A stretch of 64,000 nucleotides of DNA from Ectopseudomonas chengduensis (GCF_900102635.1 NZ_FMZQ01000001.1:372001-436000), one strand, 5' to 3'; shown: positions 13,093-21,251, numbered from the stretch's first letter. Notes: generated from the sequence alone by a model not told the origin. Program-made: numbers and translations.

Positions 13093-13901
13093 TGCCTGAC
13101 GAAATCGAGCTGCGCCTGCTGATCGAGGCGATCTACCTGCGCTACAGCTACGACTTTCGTGACTACTCGAAAGCCTCGCTCAAGCGCCGCGTGCGTCAGG
13201 CGCAGACTCAGCTGGATTGCCCGACCATCTCGGCGTTGCAGGCGCGTATCCTGCACGAGCCGCAGGCGTTCATGCAGCTGCTGCAGTACCTCACCATCCC
13301 GGTCAGCGAGATGTTCCGCGACCCCGAATACTTCCTCGCCCTGCGCGAGCAGGTGGTGCCGCTGCTGCACACCTATCCCTCGCTGAAGGTCTGGGTGGCT
13401 GGCTGCAGCACGGGCGAAGAGGTGTATTCCCTGGCTATTCTGCTGCACGAGGAAGGCCTGCTGGAACGCACCATGATCTATGCCACCGACATCAATCCGC
13501 ACTCGCTGGAGAAGGCCGAGCAGGGCATCTTCGCCCTCGACAACCTGCGCACTTACACCCAGAACTACCAGCTGTCCGGCGGCAAGCGGGCGTTCTCCGA
13601 CTACTACTCGGCGGCCTACGATCGGGTGCTGTTCGACAAGTCGTTGCGCGCCAACGTGACCTTCGCCGATCACAGCCTGGCCACCGACAGCGTGTTCGCC
13701 GAAACCCATCTGGTGTCGTGCCGCAACGTGCTGATCTATTTCAACCGCGACCTGCAGGACCGTGCACTTGGCCTGTTCCACGACTCCCTTTGCCACCGCG
13801 GTTTTCTCGGTCTGGGCAGCAAGGAAAGTCTGGATTTCTCTGCCTATGCCCGGCAGTTCGAAGCGGTGTCGCGGCCCGAGCGGATTTTCCGCAAGCGATG
13901 A
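13092..13901 (+). CDS. CheR-type SAM-dependent glutamate methyltransferase
   Basis: A 269-residue CheR. An all-helical N-terminal domain is followed by the Rossmann domain with the SAM-binding loop VWVAGCSTGEE and the conserved HLVSCRNVLIYFN strand. CheR enzymes methylate Glu side chains on chemoreceptor coiled coils using S-adenosylmethionine. No chemoreceptor gene is near; the gene is embedded by overlaps between a hybrid kinase and CheB, so a kinase coiled coil is a possible substrate (inference). Start fixed by the TGATG overlap with the kinase stop. Confidence 0.9.
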
Positions 13902-14509
13902 GCAGCCAACGGATCAACCTCCGCGGCCAGGTGCGTGCGCCGCTGCAGGCCCTGCTGATTGGCGCCTCGGCCGGTGGTGTCGAGGCGCTGTTGAGCCTGC
14001 TCGAAGACCTGCCGCCGGACTACCGGTTGCCGGTGGTCTGCCTGCTGCATCAGCCCGATCGCAGCGACAGTCTGCTGGCCGATCTGCTGCAGCGCCGCCT
14101 GAAGCTACCTGCCAAGGAAGCCGAGGACAAGGAGTACCTCAGTGGCGGCGTGGTCTACGTGGCGCCCGCCGGTTACCACCTGTCCATCGAAACCGATCGT
14201 AGCTTCTCCCTCAGTCGTGAGGAGCCGCGGCATTTCTCCCGGCCATCGATCGATATTCTTTTCGAGTCCGCTGCCGACGCCTATGGCGAGCAGCTGGCTG
14301 CCGCGCTGCTCACCGGCGCCAACGAGGATGGCGCAGCCGGTCTGCTGGCGATCAAACAGGCGGGCGGCCTGACGCTGGTGCAGGAGCCTGCCGACGCGCA
14401 GGTGCCCACCATGCCGAATGCCGCGCTGGCCCTGCTGAAACCGGATTTTCTCCTGTCTATCAATGCCATGCGCCTGCTGCTGGCCGAACTGGATGCCCTG
14501 CCATGCTGA
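13898..14509 (+). CDS. CheB-type methylesterase without receiver domain
   Basis: A 203-residue catalytic CheB domain. The Ser-His-Asp triad is visible: Ser in IGASAGGV, His in CLLHQP and Asp in TGANEDGAAGL. The N-terminal receiver that normally gates chemotaxis CheB is absent, so control must come from elsewhere, perhaps from the adjacent receiver proteins. It hydrolyses methyl-Glu and may deamidate Gln. ATGA overlap with cheR and overlap with the following kinase gene argue for one translational unit. Confidence 0.88.
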   Translation: MSSQRINLRGQVRAPLQALLIGASAGGVEALLSLLEDLPPDYRLPVVCLLHQPDRSDSLLADLLQRRLKLPAKEAEDKEYLSGGVVYVAPAGYHLSIETDRSFSLSREEPRHFSRPSIDILFESAADAYGEQLAAALLTGANEDGAAGLLAIKQAGGLTLVQEPADAQVPTMPNAALALLKPDFLLSINAMRLLLAELDALPC

Positions 14510-15690
14510 GGAAGATTGAAGCCAAGGTATTGATCGTCGACGACCTGCCGGAAAACCTGCTGGCGCTGCGTTCGTTGATCCAGAGCGAGGACCGCACCGT
14601 GTTCCAGGCCAGCAGCGCCGACGAGGCGCTGTCGCTGCTGCTCGAGCATGAGTTCGCCCTGGCCATTCTCGACGTCAAGATGCCGGGCATGAACGGCTTC
14701 GAACTGGCCGAGCTGATGCGCGGCACGGAGAAGACCAAGCATATCCCGATCATCTTCGTCAGCGCGGTCGGCCGCGACATGGACTACGCCTTCCGCGGCT
14801 ACGAGAGCGGTGCGGTGGACTTCCTGCACAAGCCGCTGTCGCCCTTCGAGGTGCGCAGCAAGGTGGCGATGTTCGTCGAGCTGTACCGCCATCGCAAGGC
14901 GTTGAGCATGCAACTGGAGGTGGTCGAGGCGGCGCGTCGTGAGCAGGAGGCACTGCTCGCCGAGCTGCGCGAGACTCAGGGCGAGTTGCAGAAAGCGGTG
15001 CAGATGCGCGACGTGTTCATGTCCATCGCCTCGCACGAGCTGCGCACGCCACTCAACGGTCTGATCCTCGACGTGCAACTGCGCCGGCTGCGCCTGGAGC
15101 AGGGGCGCATGGATGCCTTCAGCCCGGAAAAGCTGCAGGAGATGGTCAGCCGCGACGAGCGGCAGATCCGCAGCCTGAGCCGCCTGATCGACGACATGCT
15201 GGATGTTTCGCGCATTCGCACCGGCAAGCTGTCCGTACGTCCAGAACCCGGCGACCTCGGCGTGCTGGCTGGCAACGTGGTGGAGAGCCTAGCCGCGCAG
15301 TTCACCAATACCGGCAGCCATATCGAGTTGCACGTCGAGGGTCCGGCGCCGGTGATGATGGACGAGTTCCGCATCGAGCAGGTGTTGGCCAACCTGCTGA
15401 CCAACGCCCTGCGCTACGGTGATGGTAAACCTGTGTCGGTGCGTGTGCGGGTGGTGGACGATATGGCCCGCGCCGAGGTGCGTGACCAGGGCCTGGGCAT
15501 CTCCGAGGCCGATCAGCGGCGGGTATTCGAGCAGTTCGAGCGCGTCTCCGGAACCAGCGTCGCGCAAGGGCTTGGGCTCGGCTTGTTCATCAGCGAGCAG
15601 ATCGTCCAGGCCCATGACGGTCGCATCGAGCTCAGCAGTCGCCTCGGCGAAGGCTCCTGTTTCAGCATCCTGCTGCCACTACGCAGCTGA
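14503..15690 (+). CDS. Receiver–histidine kinase hybrid (REC-HisKA-HATPase)
   Basis: A soluble kinase of 395 residues. The N-terminal receiver has VDD, the phospho-acceptor Asp57 in LAILDVKMPGMNG and the switch Lys in FLHKPLS. A short coiled coil (about 130–170) leads to HisKA with His178 in IASHELRTPLNG and an HATPase with LGLGLF. No membrane segment or classical sensor domain is present, so its input is probably phosphotransfer to the receiver, for example from the upstream hybrid kinase. The start ATG lies inside the end of cheB (7-base overlap). It is the last gene of the cluster. Confidence 0.9.
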   Translation: MLRKIEAKVLIVDDLPENLLALRSLIQSEDRTVFQASSADEALSLLLEHEFALAILDVKMPGMNGFELAELMRGTEKTKHIPIIFVSAVGRDMDYAFRGYESGAVDFLHKPLSPFEVRSKVAMFVELYRHRKALSMQLEVVEAARREQEALLAELRETQGELQKAVQMRDVFMSIASHELRTPLNGLILDVQLRRLRLEQGRMDAFSPEKLQEMVSRDERQIRSLSRLIDDMLDVSRIRTGKLSVRPEPGDLGVLAGNVVESLAAQFTNTGSHIELHVEGPAPVMMDEFRIEQVLANLLTNALRYGDGKPVSVRVRVVDDMARAEVRDQGLGISEADQRRVFEQFERVSGTSVAQGLGLGLFISEQIVQAHDGRIELSSRLGEGSCFSILLPLRS

Positions 15691-15692
15691 TC

Positions 15693-15736
15693 GTGCAAAT
15701 TGCACGTGTCGTAATTCATGCATCTTGCAAAGTGCA
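15693..15736 (+). promoter_or_regulatory. Paired enhancer (UAS) dyads, TGCA-N3-TGCA, upstream of the small secreted-protein operon
   Basis: GTGCAAATTGCAC (15693–15705, perfect palindrome) and TGCAAAGTGCA (15726–15736) are centred 32 bp apart, three helical turns, and the proximal one is centred 85 bp upstream of the -12 GC at 15816. The same arrangement occurs upstream of the BON-domain gene at 19847. This is the layout expected for a sigma-54 enhancer-binding protein; AlgB, encoded between the two copies, is the nearest candidate (inference). Confidence 0.6.
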
Positions 15737-15761
15737 TGGCGCAAGGTGCCGATTTTTGTTT

Positions 15762-15774
15762 TAAGTAATTGATT
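15762..15774. promoter_or_regulatory. IHF-type bending site
   Basis: TAAGTAATTGATT is a full match to the IHF core written YAANNNNTTGATW and lies between the enhancer dyads and the sigma-54 promoter in an AT-rich stretch, the usual place for DNA bending at such promoters. Confidence 0.5.
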
Positions 15775-15802
15775 TATAAGGATATTTTATAGAAATTGAT
15801 GT

Positions 15803-15818
15803 TGGCATGAGCGCTGCA
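15803..15818 (+). promoter_or_regulatory. Sigma-54 (-24/-12) promoter
   Basis: TGGCATGAGCGCTGCA has the invariant GG and GC separated by exactly 10 bp and matches the TGGCACG-N4-TTGCW consensus with two substitutions. The ATG of the first small gene lies 48 bp further on. Confidence 0.65.
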
Positions 15819-15865
15819 GAATCAGTCATGTAAGCCCCCGACTGACCTGCTGATGGAGAAGCGTC

Positions 15866-16177
15866 ATGAACATCGTCCGAGTGAGCCTGTTTTGCGTCGC
15901 TGCATTGCTGGTCAACGGGGCTTACGCCAAAGATTTCAGTGGTTCGGCCGGAGCCGTTGCGAAAACGGCCGAGTTCACCCTTTCCAACTCGCCGGTGTGG
16001 CAATCGCGCGCTGCTGCACAGCAGGAAGGCTCCGCCGAACTGCGTGCCCAGCCCTCCCGCGCTGTCGGAGCCATCGGCGACGATGCGCAGTGGCTGCGCA
16101 TCTCCAACGAGGGCGACACCGATACCGCCAACCGTGAGCCACGCCCTGCCAATAGCACCCCGCGCTGGGTGTTCTGA
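15866..16177 (+). CDS. Small secreted protein of unknown function
   Basis: A 103-residue protein with a clear signal peptide (MNIVRVSLFCVAALLVNGAYA, cleavage near residue 21) and a hydrophilic, low-complexity Ala/Ser/Asn-rich mature part of about 80 residues with no Cys. I do not recognise a family. GGAG lies 8 nt before the ATG. It is the first gene of a two-gene operon behind a sigma-54 promoter with TGCA dyads. Context with kinB–algB suggests an envelope or exopolysaccharide-linked role, but nothing in the protein shows this. Confidence 0.7.
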   Translation: MNIVRVSLFCVAALLVNGAYAKDFSGSAGAVAKTAEFTLSNSPVWQSRAAAQQEGSAELRAQPSRAVGAIGDDAQWLRISNEGDTDTANREPRPANSTPRWVF

Positions 16178-16195
16178 CCGACAAGGAGTCCTGCC

Positions 16196-16381
16196 ATGTC
16201 CAGAAGTGCCGTCCTGTTGTTGATCATGACCCTGTCGAGCCTGGCGGTGTTGTGGCTGAGCCCCGCTCTGGACGAGGGTATCGCCCTGCTGCTCAAGGGT
16301 GGCAGCGTCGTCTTTGGTGCGGGCTTTCTGGTCGCGTTGATGGCCGGGCGCCGGATCAAGTTCGACCCGGTGCTGCGCTGA
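16196..16381 (+). CDS. Small inner-membrane protein of unknown function
   Basis: A 61-residue protein with two predicted transmembrane helices (about residues 4–22 and 28–50) separated by a short acidic turn and ending in a basic tail (GRRIKFDPVLR). AAGGAG precedes the ATG by 8 nt. It follows the secreted protein by 18 bp and is closed by a strong terminator, so it belongs to the same sigma-54 operon. I know no function for it. Confidence 0.7.
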   Translation: MSRSAVLLLIMTLSSLAVLWLSPALDEGIALLLKGGSVVFGAGFLVALMAGRRIKFDPVLR

Positions 16382-16408
16382 AGCTGATCCCGCGCCAAGG
16401 AAACAAGA

Positions 16409-16437
16409 AAACGCCACGAAGACCGTGGCGTTTTTTA
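16409..16437 (+). terminator. Rho-independent terminator
   Basis: ACGCCACG (16411–16418) and CGTGGCGT (16424–16431) form a perfect stem with loop AAGAC, preceded by an A run and followed by six T residues, so it can work in both directions between the convergent small gene and kinB. Confidence 0.9.
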
Positions 16438-16473
16438 TTGCGCGTGAACAGGCCGTTACCCCGGTCGTCTACC

Positions 16474-18270
16474 TCAGACCGGCAAGCTGAAATAGAAGTT
16501 GGCGCCTTCGCCTGGGCGCGAATGAACCCTCAGCTGGCCGCCGTGCAACTGCACGATCTCCCTTGCCAGCGCCAGGCCGAGGCCGACGCCACCCTTGCGT
16601 CTGCCGACCTGAACGAAGGGTTCGAAGATCCGCGCCTGTTGTTCGAAGGGGATCCCTTCGCCTTCGTCCTGCACGCTGACGATCACCTGTTCGCCATGGC
16701 GACGCGCCTGTAGTCGTATCTTGTCACCCGGGTTGCTGTAGCGCAGGGCATTGTCGGTCAGGTTATCGAGCAGTCGCTGCAGCTGCGCGGCATCGAGCTC
16801 AAGCTGCGGCAGGGGCTCGTGGACTTCGCAAAGCACCGTCACCTCGCGCTCCGCGGCTCTCTCGGTAAAACGTTGAGACAGCTGCTGGATCATTTCGCTT
16901 AGGTCGCAGGGGCGGCGCTGCAGGGTTTGCACGCCATTCTGGTAGCGCGAGAAGTTGAGCAGGTCGTCGATCAACTGCACCAGGCGGTGCATCTCCTCGT
17001 CGACGGTGCGTATCAGTTCCTGCTCGCGTCCGCCTGACGGCAGTGAGAGACGTTCGCGCAGCAGGCTGAAAGCCATATGAATACCGGTGATCGGCGTGCG
17101 CAGTTCATGGGAGGCGCGCAGGATGAACTCGCTGCGCACCCGGTCGAAGGCGCGTTGCTTGGTGACGTCCCGCAGCACCATCACCGCCCCCGCACTACCG
17201 CCCTCGCGCACCTGTACCGGGGTCAGGGCCCAGGCCAGCAGTCTGGTCTCGCCGTCGCGTTCGATCTGCAGGTCGGCCGGTGGCTCCTGCAGTAGTTCGC
17301 CTGCCAGCACCCGGCGCAGCGCCTCGTCCACCGCATGCTCGGGCAACAGCGGGCCGATGGGCTGGCCCACGATTTCGGCCGACCAGGACAGCTGGCGCAG
17401 CGCCACCGGATTGGCGTGTTCGATGCTGCCCTGGGTGTCGAGAATGACCAGGCCATCATCGATGCTGTCGAGCACTGCCTTCAGACGCCCCTCGCTGCTG
17501 AGCAACTGGTTGAGGTTGCTCGAGTGGTATTCGCGCAGCGCCTCGGTCATCAGGCCGAAGCGGCGGCTCAGCACGGCCAGTTCGAGCACCGGCGATACTG
17601 GCAGCACCACGTCATACTTGCCCTGGCCGATTTGGTCGGCGGCTCGTGCCAGCATGTCGATGGGGGCGCCGAAGCGGCGGGCGATGCCGTGGGCAGTGAG
17701 TACACCGATCGCCAATACCGCGAGGCCGATGAGCACCAGCAACCCGGCGATCAGTTGCGAGCGCTCGCCCGCTTTGCTCTCGGCCGAGATGACCCAGTCG
17801 ACGATCTGATCCTGTTGTTCCAGGAGATGGTTGCGCAGACGCTGGAAGGCCTCGGTGAAGGGTTTGTGAGCACCCAGGTTATGGGGTGTCTGGCCGTCCG
17901 GCATCGCGCTACTGGCAGCCTGTTCCATCTCGTCGTAAAGCGCTGCTGCTTGCTCCAGCCCGCTGGCGTAGTCTTTGCCGAGGTTGGCCCTCAGGCCTTC
18001 GTCGAAGGTGGCGCGGAACGACTGGCGGATGGCTTCGAGGCGCTGCGCATCGGGCTGCTGAGCGATCAGCACGATCAGTTCGTCGCCCAGGTGCTGGCGC
18101 AACTTCTGGCCGATCTGCACGGCGTCAAAGCCGCGCTGGATCAGGTCGCTCTGGCTGCGCGCCATCTGTGTGACGCTGAACAGGCCGAGCAGCAGGCCCA
18201 GCAGTGCAACGGTGATCAGCGCGGAGATGCTAAGGAACAGTCGCGTGCGAAGCTTCATCGACAGCTTCAT
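16474..18270 (-). CDS. kinB: Sensor histidine kinase KinB
   Basis: Inner-membrane kinase partner of AlgB, 598 residues. A conserved start MKLRTRLFLSISALITVALL forms TM1; a periplasmic helical sensor (about 32–160), TM2 (about 168–190), HAMP, PAS (about 260–360), HisKA with His388 in RASHELRTPITG and an HATPase with GVGLGLALA follow. In P. aeruginosa KinB acts as a phosphatase/kinase controlling AlgB and restrains alginate production. It lies 13 bp downstream of algB in the same direction. The ATG at 18270 is chosen because the longer frame lacks similarity to KinB. Confidence 0.93.
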   Translation of the reverse strand: MKLSMKLRTRLFLSISALITVALLGLLLGLFSVTQMARSQSDLIQRGFDAVQIGQKLRQHLGDELIVLIAQQPDAQRLEAIRQSFRATFDEGLRANLGKDYASGLEQAAALYDEMEQAASSAMPDGQTPHNLGAHKPFTEAFQRLRNHLLEQQDQIVDWVISAESKAGERSQLIAGLLVLIGLAVLAIGVLTAHGIARRFGAPIDMLARAADQIGQGKYDVVLPVSPVLELAVLSRRFGLMTEALREYHSSNLNQLLSSEGRLKAVLDSIDDGLVILDTQGSIEHANPVALRQLSWSAEIVGQPIGPLLPEHAVDEALRRVLAGELLQEPPADLQIERDGETRLLAWALTPVQVREGGSAGAVMVLRDVTKQRAFDRVRSEFILRASHELRTPITGIHMAFSLLRERLSLPSGGREQELIRTVDEEMHRLVQLIDDLLNFSRYQNGVQTLQRRPCDLSEMIQQLSQRFTERAAEREVTVLCEVHEPLPQLELDAAQLQRLLDNLTDNALRYSNPGDKIRLQARRHGEQVIVSVQDEGEGIPFEQQARIFEPFVQVGRRKGGVGLGLALAREIVQLHGGQLRVHSRPGEGANFYFSLPV

Positions 18271-18283
18271 GGAAATCCCGTGG

Positions 18284-19636
18284 TCAGAGGTTGTACTGCT
18301 TGCGTTTGCGGTAGAGGGTCGAGGTATCGATACCCAGCGTCTTGGCCGCCATGTCGAGGGTGTTGCTGCTGGCCAGCACGGCGGCAATATGCGCCTTTTC
18401 CAGCTCTTCGAGGCTCATCGCTGCGCCGACACGCACGGCATTGTTCGGCGCTTCGCCGTTGCCGCCCAGGCCGAGATGGCTAACCTCCACGACGTCGCTC
18501 TGGCAGATGATGCTGGCGCGCTCGATGACGTTGCGCAGCTCGCGTATATTGCCTGGCCAGTGATAAGCCTGCAGGGCGGCGGCAGCCTCGGGGCTGAAAC
18601 CGCACGCCGGGCGCCCGTAGTCGCTGACGAAGCGGGCGAGAAAGCGTTCGGCCAGGCCCATCACGTCTTCGTGACGTTCGCGTAGCGGCGGCAGCTTGAG
18701 GGTGATGACGTTGAGGCGGTACAGCAGGTCTTCGCGGAAGCGGCCCTCGCGCACCATTTCGTCGAGGTCCAGGTTGGTGGCGGCGACGATGCGCACATCG
18801 GCACGCCGGGTCACCGGATCGCCGACGCGCTCGTACTCCTTGTCCTGAATGAAGCGCAGCAGCTTGGGCTGCAGGGTCAGCGGGAAGTCGCCGATCTCGT
18901 CGAGGAACAGGGTGCCACCGTCGGCCTGACTGACGCGGCCCTGGGTGCTTTCGCTGGCACCGGTGAAGGAGCCGCGGGCGTGACCGAACAGCTCGCTTTC
19001 CATCAGCTCGGCCGTCAGTGACGGGCAGTTGATGGTCACGCAGGTGCGCTTGGCACGGCGGCTCCAGCCGTGGATGGCACGCGATAGCTCACCCTTGCCG
19101 GTGCCGGATTCGCCGAGAATGAGGATGTTGGCGTCGGTAGCGGCGACCTGCCGTGCGGTTTCCAGAATCGCCATCATCGCCGGGCTATGCGAGTCGAGAC
19201 CGTCCTTGGCCTTGCGTACCTCACCTTCCAGAGCTTCCAGGCGTGCGGCCAGCGTACGCACTTCCAGTTGCTTGGCGGCGGCCAGGCGCAATTGATCGGG
19301 GGTGCAGGGTTTGACCAGATAGTCGGCGGCGCCGGCCTGGATGGCATCGACCGCGGTGTCCACGGCCGAGTGGGCGGTGACGATCACCACGCGCATCCAG
19401 GGGGCCTGGATGCGCATCTGCGCCAACAGGTCCAGGCCGTTGTCCTCGCCCAGGCGCAGGTCGAGAAAGCACAGGTCGAACACCTGTCGCTGCAGCAGCG
19501 CCTCGGCTTGAGTCGCACTGCTGGCACCGGCGACGTCATAGCCTTCGTCTTCAAGGCAGTAACGGAAGGTACGCAGGATTGCCGCTTCGTCGTCCACCAG
19601 CAGAATGCGTCCACTGGTTTGCTCTGCAACTGCCAT
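18284..19636 (-). CDS. algB: NtrC-family response regulator AlgB
   Basis: Sigma-54-type activator of 450 residues: receiver (phospho-acceptor Asp59 in CFLDLRLGEDNG), AAA+ domain with Walker A GESGTGKGE, the sigma-54 contact loop GSFTGA, Walker B GGTLFLDEIGD and arginine finger region, then a Fis-type helix-turn-helix ending DTSTLYRKRKQYNL. In P. aeruginosa it activates alginate synthesis. The loop is GSFTGA rather than the usual GAFTGA. It is co-oriented with kinB and divergent from the BON-domain gene, whose regulatory sites lie in the shared 210-bp spacer. Confidence 0.94.
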   Translation of the reverse strand: MAVAEQTSGRILLVDDEAAILRTFRYCLEDEGYDVAGASSATQAEALLQRQVFDLCFLDLRLGEDNGLDLLAQMRIQAPWMRVVIVTAHSAVDTAVDAIQAGAADYLVKPCTPDQLRLAAAKQLEVRTLAARLEALEGEVRKAKDGLDSHSPAMMAILETARQVAATDANILILGESGTGKGELSRAIHGWSRRAKRTCVTINCPSLTAELMESELFGHARGSFTGASESTQGRVSQADGGTLFLDEIGDFPLTLQPKLLRFIQDKEYERVGDPVTRRADVRIVAATNLDLDEMVREGRFREDLLYRLNVITLKLPPLRERHEDVMGLAERFLARFVSDYGRPACGFSPEAAAALQAYHWPGNIRELRNVIERASIICQSDVVEVSHLGLGGNGEAPNNAVRVGAAMSLEELEKAHIAAVLASSNTLDMAAKTLGIDTSTLYRKRKQYNL

Positions 19637-19685
19637 GTATGTGCTCCATCTGACGGGTCAATGCAGCTTAGTCAGGTAAAAACCA

Positions 19686-19727
19686 TGCAAGTTGCACGGC
19701 TCGACTGTGCCGATACTGCACCCTGCA
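19686..19727 (+). promoter_or_regulatory. Paired enhancer (UAS) dyads upstream of the BON-domain operon
   Basis: TGCAAGTTGCA (19686–19696) and TGCACCCTGCA (19717–19727) are centred 31 bp apart; the proximal dyad is centred 85 bp upstream of the -12 GC at 19807, the same distance as at the other flanking operon. The second dyad overlaps a 9-bp inverted repeat (GCACCCTGC/GCAGGGTGC, 19718–19741) that could be an alternative structure. The distal dyad is 55 bp from the algB start, so autoregulation is possible. Confidence 0.55.
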
Positions 19728-19793
19728 TGCAGGCAGGGTGCCTTTATTGTTGATAAATATTTGTTTTAAAAGGGAATTTTAATTTCTTCTGAC

Positions 19794-19809
19794 TGGCACG
19801 GGGCTTGCG
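19794..19809 (+). promoter_or_regulatory. Sigma-54 (-24/-12) promoter, strong match
   Basis: TGGCACGGGGCTTGCG matches the TGGCACG-N4-TTGCW consensus at all but the last base, with the GG–GC spacing of 10 bp. An AT-rich stretch with an IHF-like TTGATA core (19750–19755) lies upstream. The BON gene starts 37 bp downstream. Confidence 0.75.
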
Positions 19810-19846
19810 ATATTGCCTGTATCGTCTCACGAACAGGAGTGAACTC

Positions 19847-20677
19847 ATGCCCCCGTTCAAGCCTTTGTTACTGGCCGCCGGCACCGCGCTGATGCTCGGC
19901 CTGACGCCTGTGGCCAGCCACGCTGCCGAAGGTCAGCTATCAGCACAGCTGGATGCGGCCCGCCAGGAAGGTTCGATCTGGACAGCCTTCGCGCTCAACC
20001 GGCATCTCAACCCTTTCAAGCTCGATATCGACGTTGAGGATGGCGCGGCCACCCTCAACGGCAAGGTCGAGAACGATGTTCAGAAAGAGCTGGCCGAGCA
20101 GGTGGCGCTGAGCATAGATGGCATCGATTCGGTGGACAATCGCATCGAGGTCAGCAGTGACGCGGTCGAGGGCGATGCGCCGAGCATGGCGCAGCGCCTT
20201 GAGGACGCCAGCCTCGCCGCCACGGTGAAGTCCAAGTTGCTGTGGAACAGCAACACCCGCGGCCTGGACATCCAGGTCAAGAGCGAAACCGGCAACATCA
20301 CCCTCAGTGGTCATGCGCAGACGCCGGCGGCCAAGGAGTTGGCAGGCCAGCTGGCAGCCAATACCGATGGCGTGCGCGAAGTGTTCAACCACCTCAGCAT
20401 CAGCACTGCCGACAGCAGTAGCAGCGAAGTGCAAACCACACTCGACGAAGCGCGCGAGAACATCAGTGACAGCTGGATCACCAGCAAGGTCAAGGCCAGT
20501 TTCCTCTACAGCCGCAATCTGGACGCCATGAACATTACGGTGAGCACCGACGACGGCCTGGTCAGTCTGCGCGGCAGTGTGCTGAGCAGTGCCGAGAAGC
20601 GATTGGCAGTCGAGACCGCCCGCAATATCCGCGGTGTGCGTGGCGTCGATGCCGACGCCCTGCGCATCAGCAGTTGA
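19847..20677 (+). CDS. Periplasmic triple-BON-domain protein
   Basis: A 276-residue exported protein: signal peptide ending at SHA, then three BON (OsmY-like) repeats of about 65–75 residues (about 40–110, 125–190 and 210–275), each with the pattern DxDV..G…L.G.V…A…V.G V. BON domains bind phospholipid membranes and protect against envelope and osmotic stress. CAGGAG precedes the ATG; the upstream frame to 19805 lies across the promoter and is rejected. It leads a two-gene operon with the four-helix-bundle protein and is under the sigma-54 promoter above. Confidence 0.85.
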   Translation: MPPFKPLLLAAGTALMLGLTPVASHAAEGQLSAQLDAARQEGSIWTAFALNRHLNPFKLDIDVEDGAATLNGKVENDVQKELAEQVALSIDGIDSVDNRIEVSSDAVEGDAPSMAQRLEDASLAATVKSKLLWNSNTRGLDIQVKSETGNITLSGHAQTPAAKELAGQLAANTDGVREVFNHLSISTADSSSSEVQTTLDEARENISDSWITSKVKASFLYSRNLDAMNITVSTDDGLVSLRGSVLSSAEKRLAVETARNIRGVRGVDADALRISS

Positions 20678-20744
20678 ATCTCAAGCAATCCCGGCCACTG
20701 GAATGGCCATCAACCCGCAAGTCCCATCGCCAAGGAGTGAATCC

Positions 20745-21179
20745 ATGAGCAGCAAGACCGCACAACTCAACGAACTGATCGAAATCACCCGTGACGGCAA
20801 GCGCTTCTACGAGCATGCCCACGAAGAGGTCAAGGACATCCGCCTGCAGGCGCTGTTCCGCGACATGGTGCGCGCCAAGACCGAAGTGATCGACGCCTTG
20901 AGCGTCAAGGTCGCGGCCAACCAGAGTGAGCCGGCGTCTGGCGGCACCATGCTGGGCAAACTGCGCCAGTTCTACGCCGACACCCGCGCGACCCTGGCCA
21001 AGGATGAGGACGCCACCTACGTCGCGCAGCTGGAGGAAGCGGAAGACCGCATTTTGCATGCCTTCGAAGATGCGCTGGAAAGTGCGGACAATGATGTTCG
21101 CGTGCTGCTGGCCGTGGAGATGCCCAAGGTGCGGGCTTGCCACGACCGCATGCGGGCGCTGAAGCAGAACATGCAGTAA
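20745..21179 (+). CDS. PA2169/DUF2383-type four-helix-bundle protein
   Basis: A 144-residue ferritin-like helical protein. The pattern LNELIEITRDGKRFYEHA…D..LQALFRDM…E..HAFEDAL…V matches the PA2169 family (DUF2383), cytoplasmic proteins often linked to stress operons with no proven activity. AAGGAG lies 7 nt before the ATG at 20745; the longer frame to 20589 overlaps the BON gene and is rejected. The gap to the BON gene is 67 bp, and a terminator follows, so the two form one stress-type operon. Confidence 0.8.
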   Translation: MSSKTAQLNELIEITRDGKRFYEHAHEEVKDIRLQALFRDMVRAKTEVIDALSVKVAANQSEPASGGTMLGKLRQFYADTRATLAKDEDATYVAQLEEAEDRILHAFEDALESADNDVRVLLAVEMPKVRACHDRMRALKQNMQ

Positions 21180-21198
21180 CCACTGCGGCGCTGTTACG

Positions 21199-21234
21199 AG
21201 CCCCTGCACGCATTGCGTGCGGGGGCTTTTTATT
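21199..21234 (+). terminator. Rho-independent terminator
   Basis: CCCCTGCACGC (21201–21211) pairs with GCGTGCGGGGG (21215–21225) and is followed by CTTTTTATT. Confidence 0.9.
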
Positions 21235-21251
21235 GGGTCTGAGTAGCCCGG

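Noticed and set aside
13217..13897. N-terminal extension of the cheB frame into cheR
   Set aside because: The extra 227 residues are out-of-frame cheR; the ATGA overlap at 13898 fits and no receiver motif is present.
19718..19745. GCACCCTGC/GCAGGGTGC hairpin followed by CTTT as a terminator
   Set aside because: No plus-strand gene ends upstream (algB is divergent), so it is more likely part of the enhancer region.
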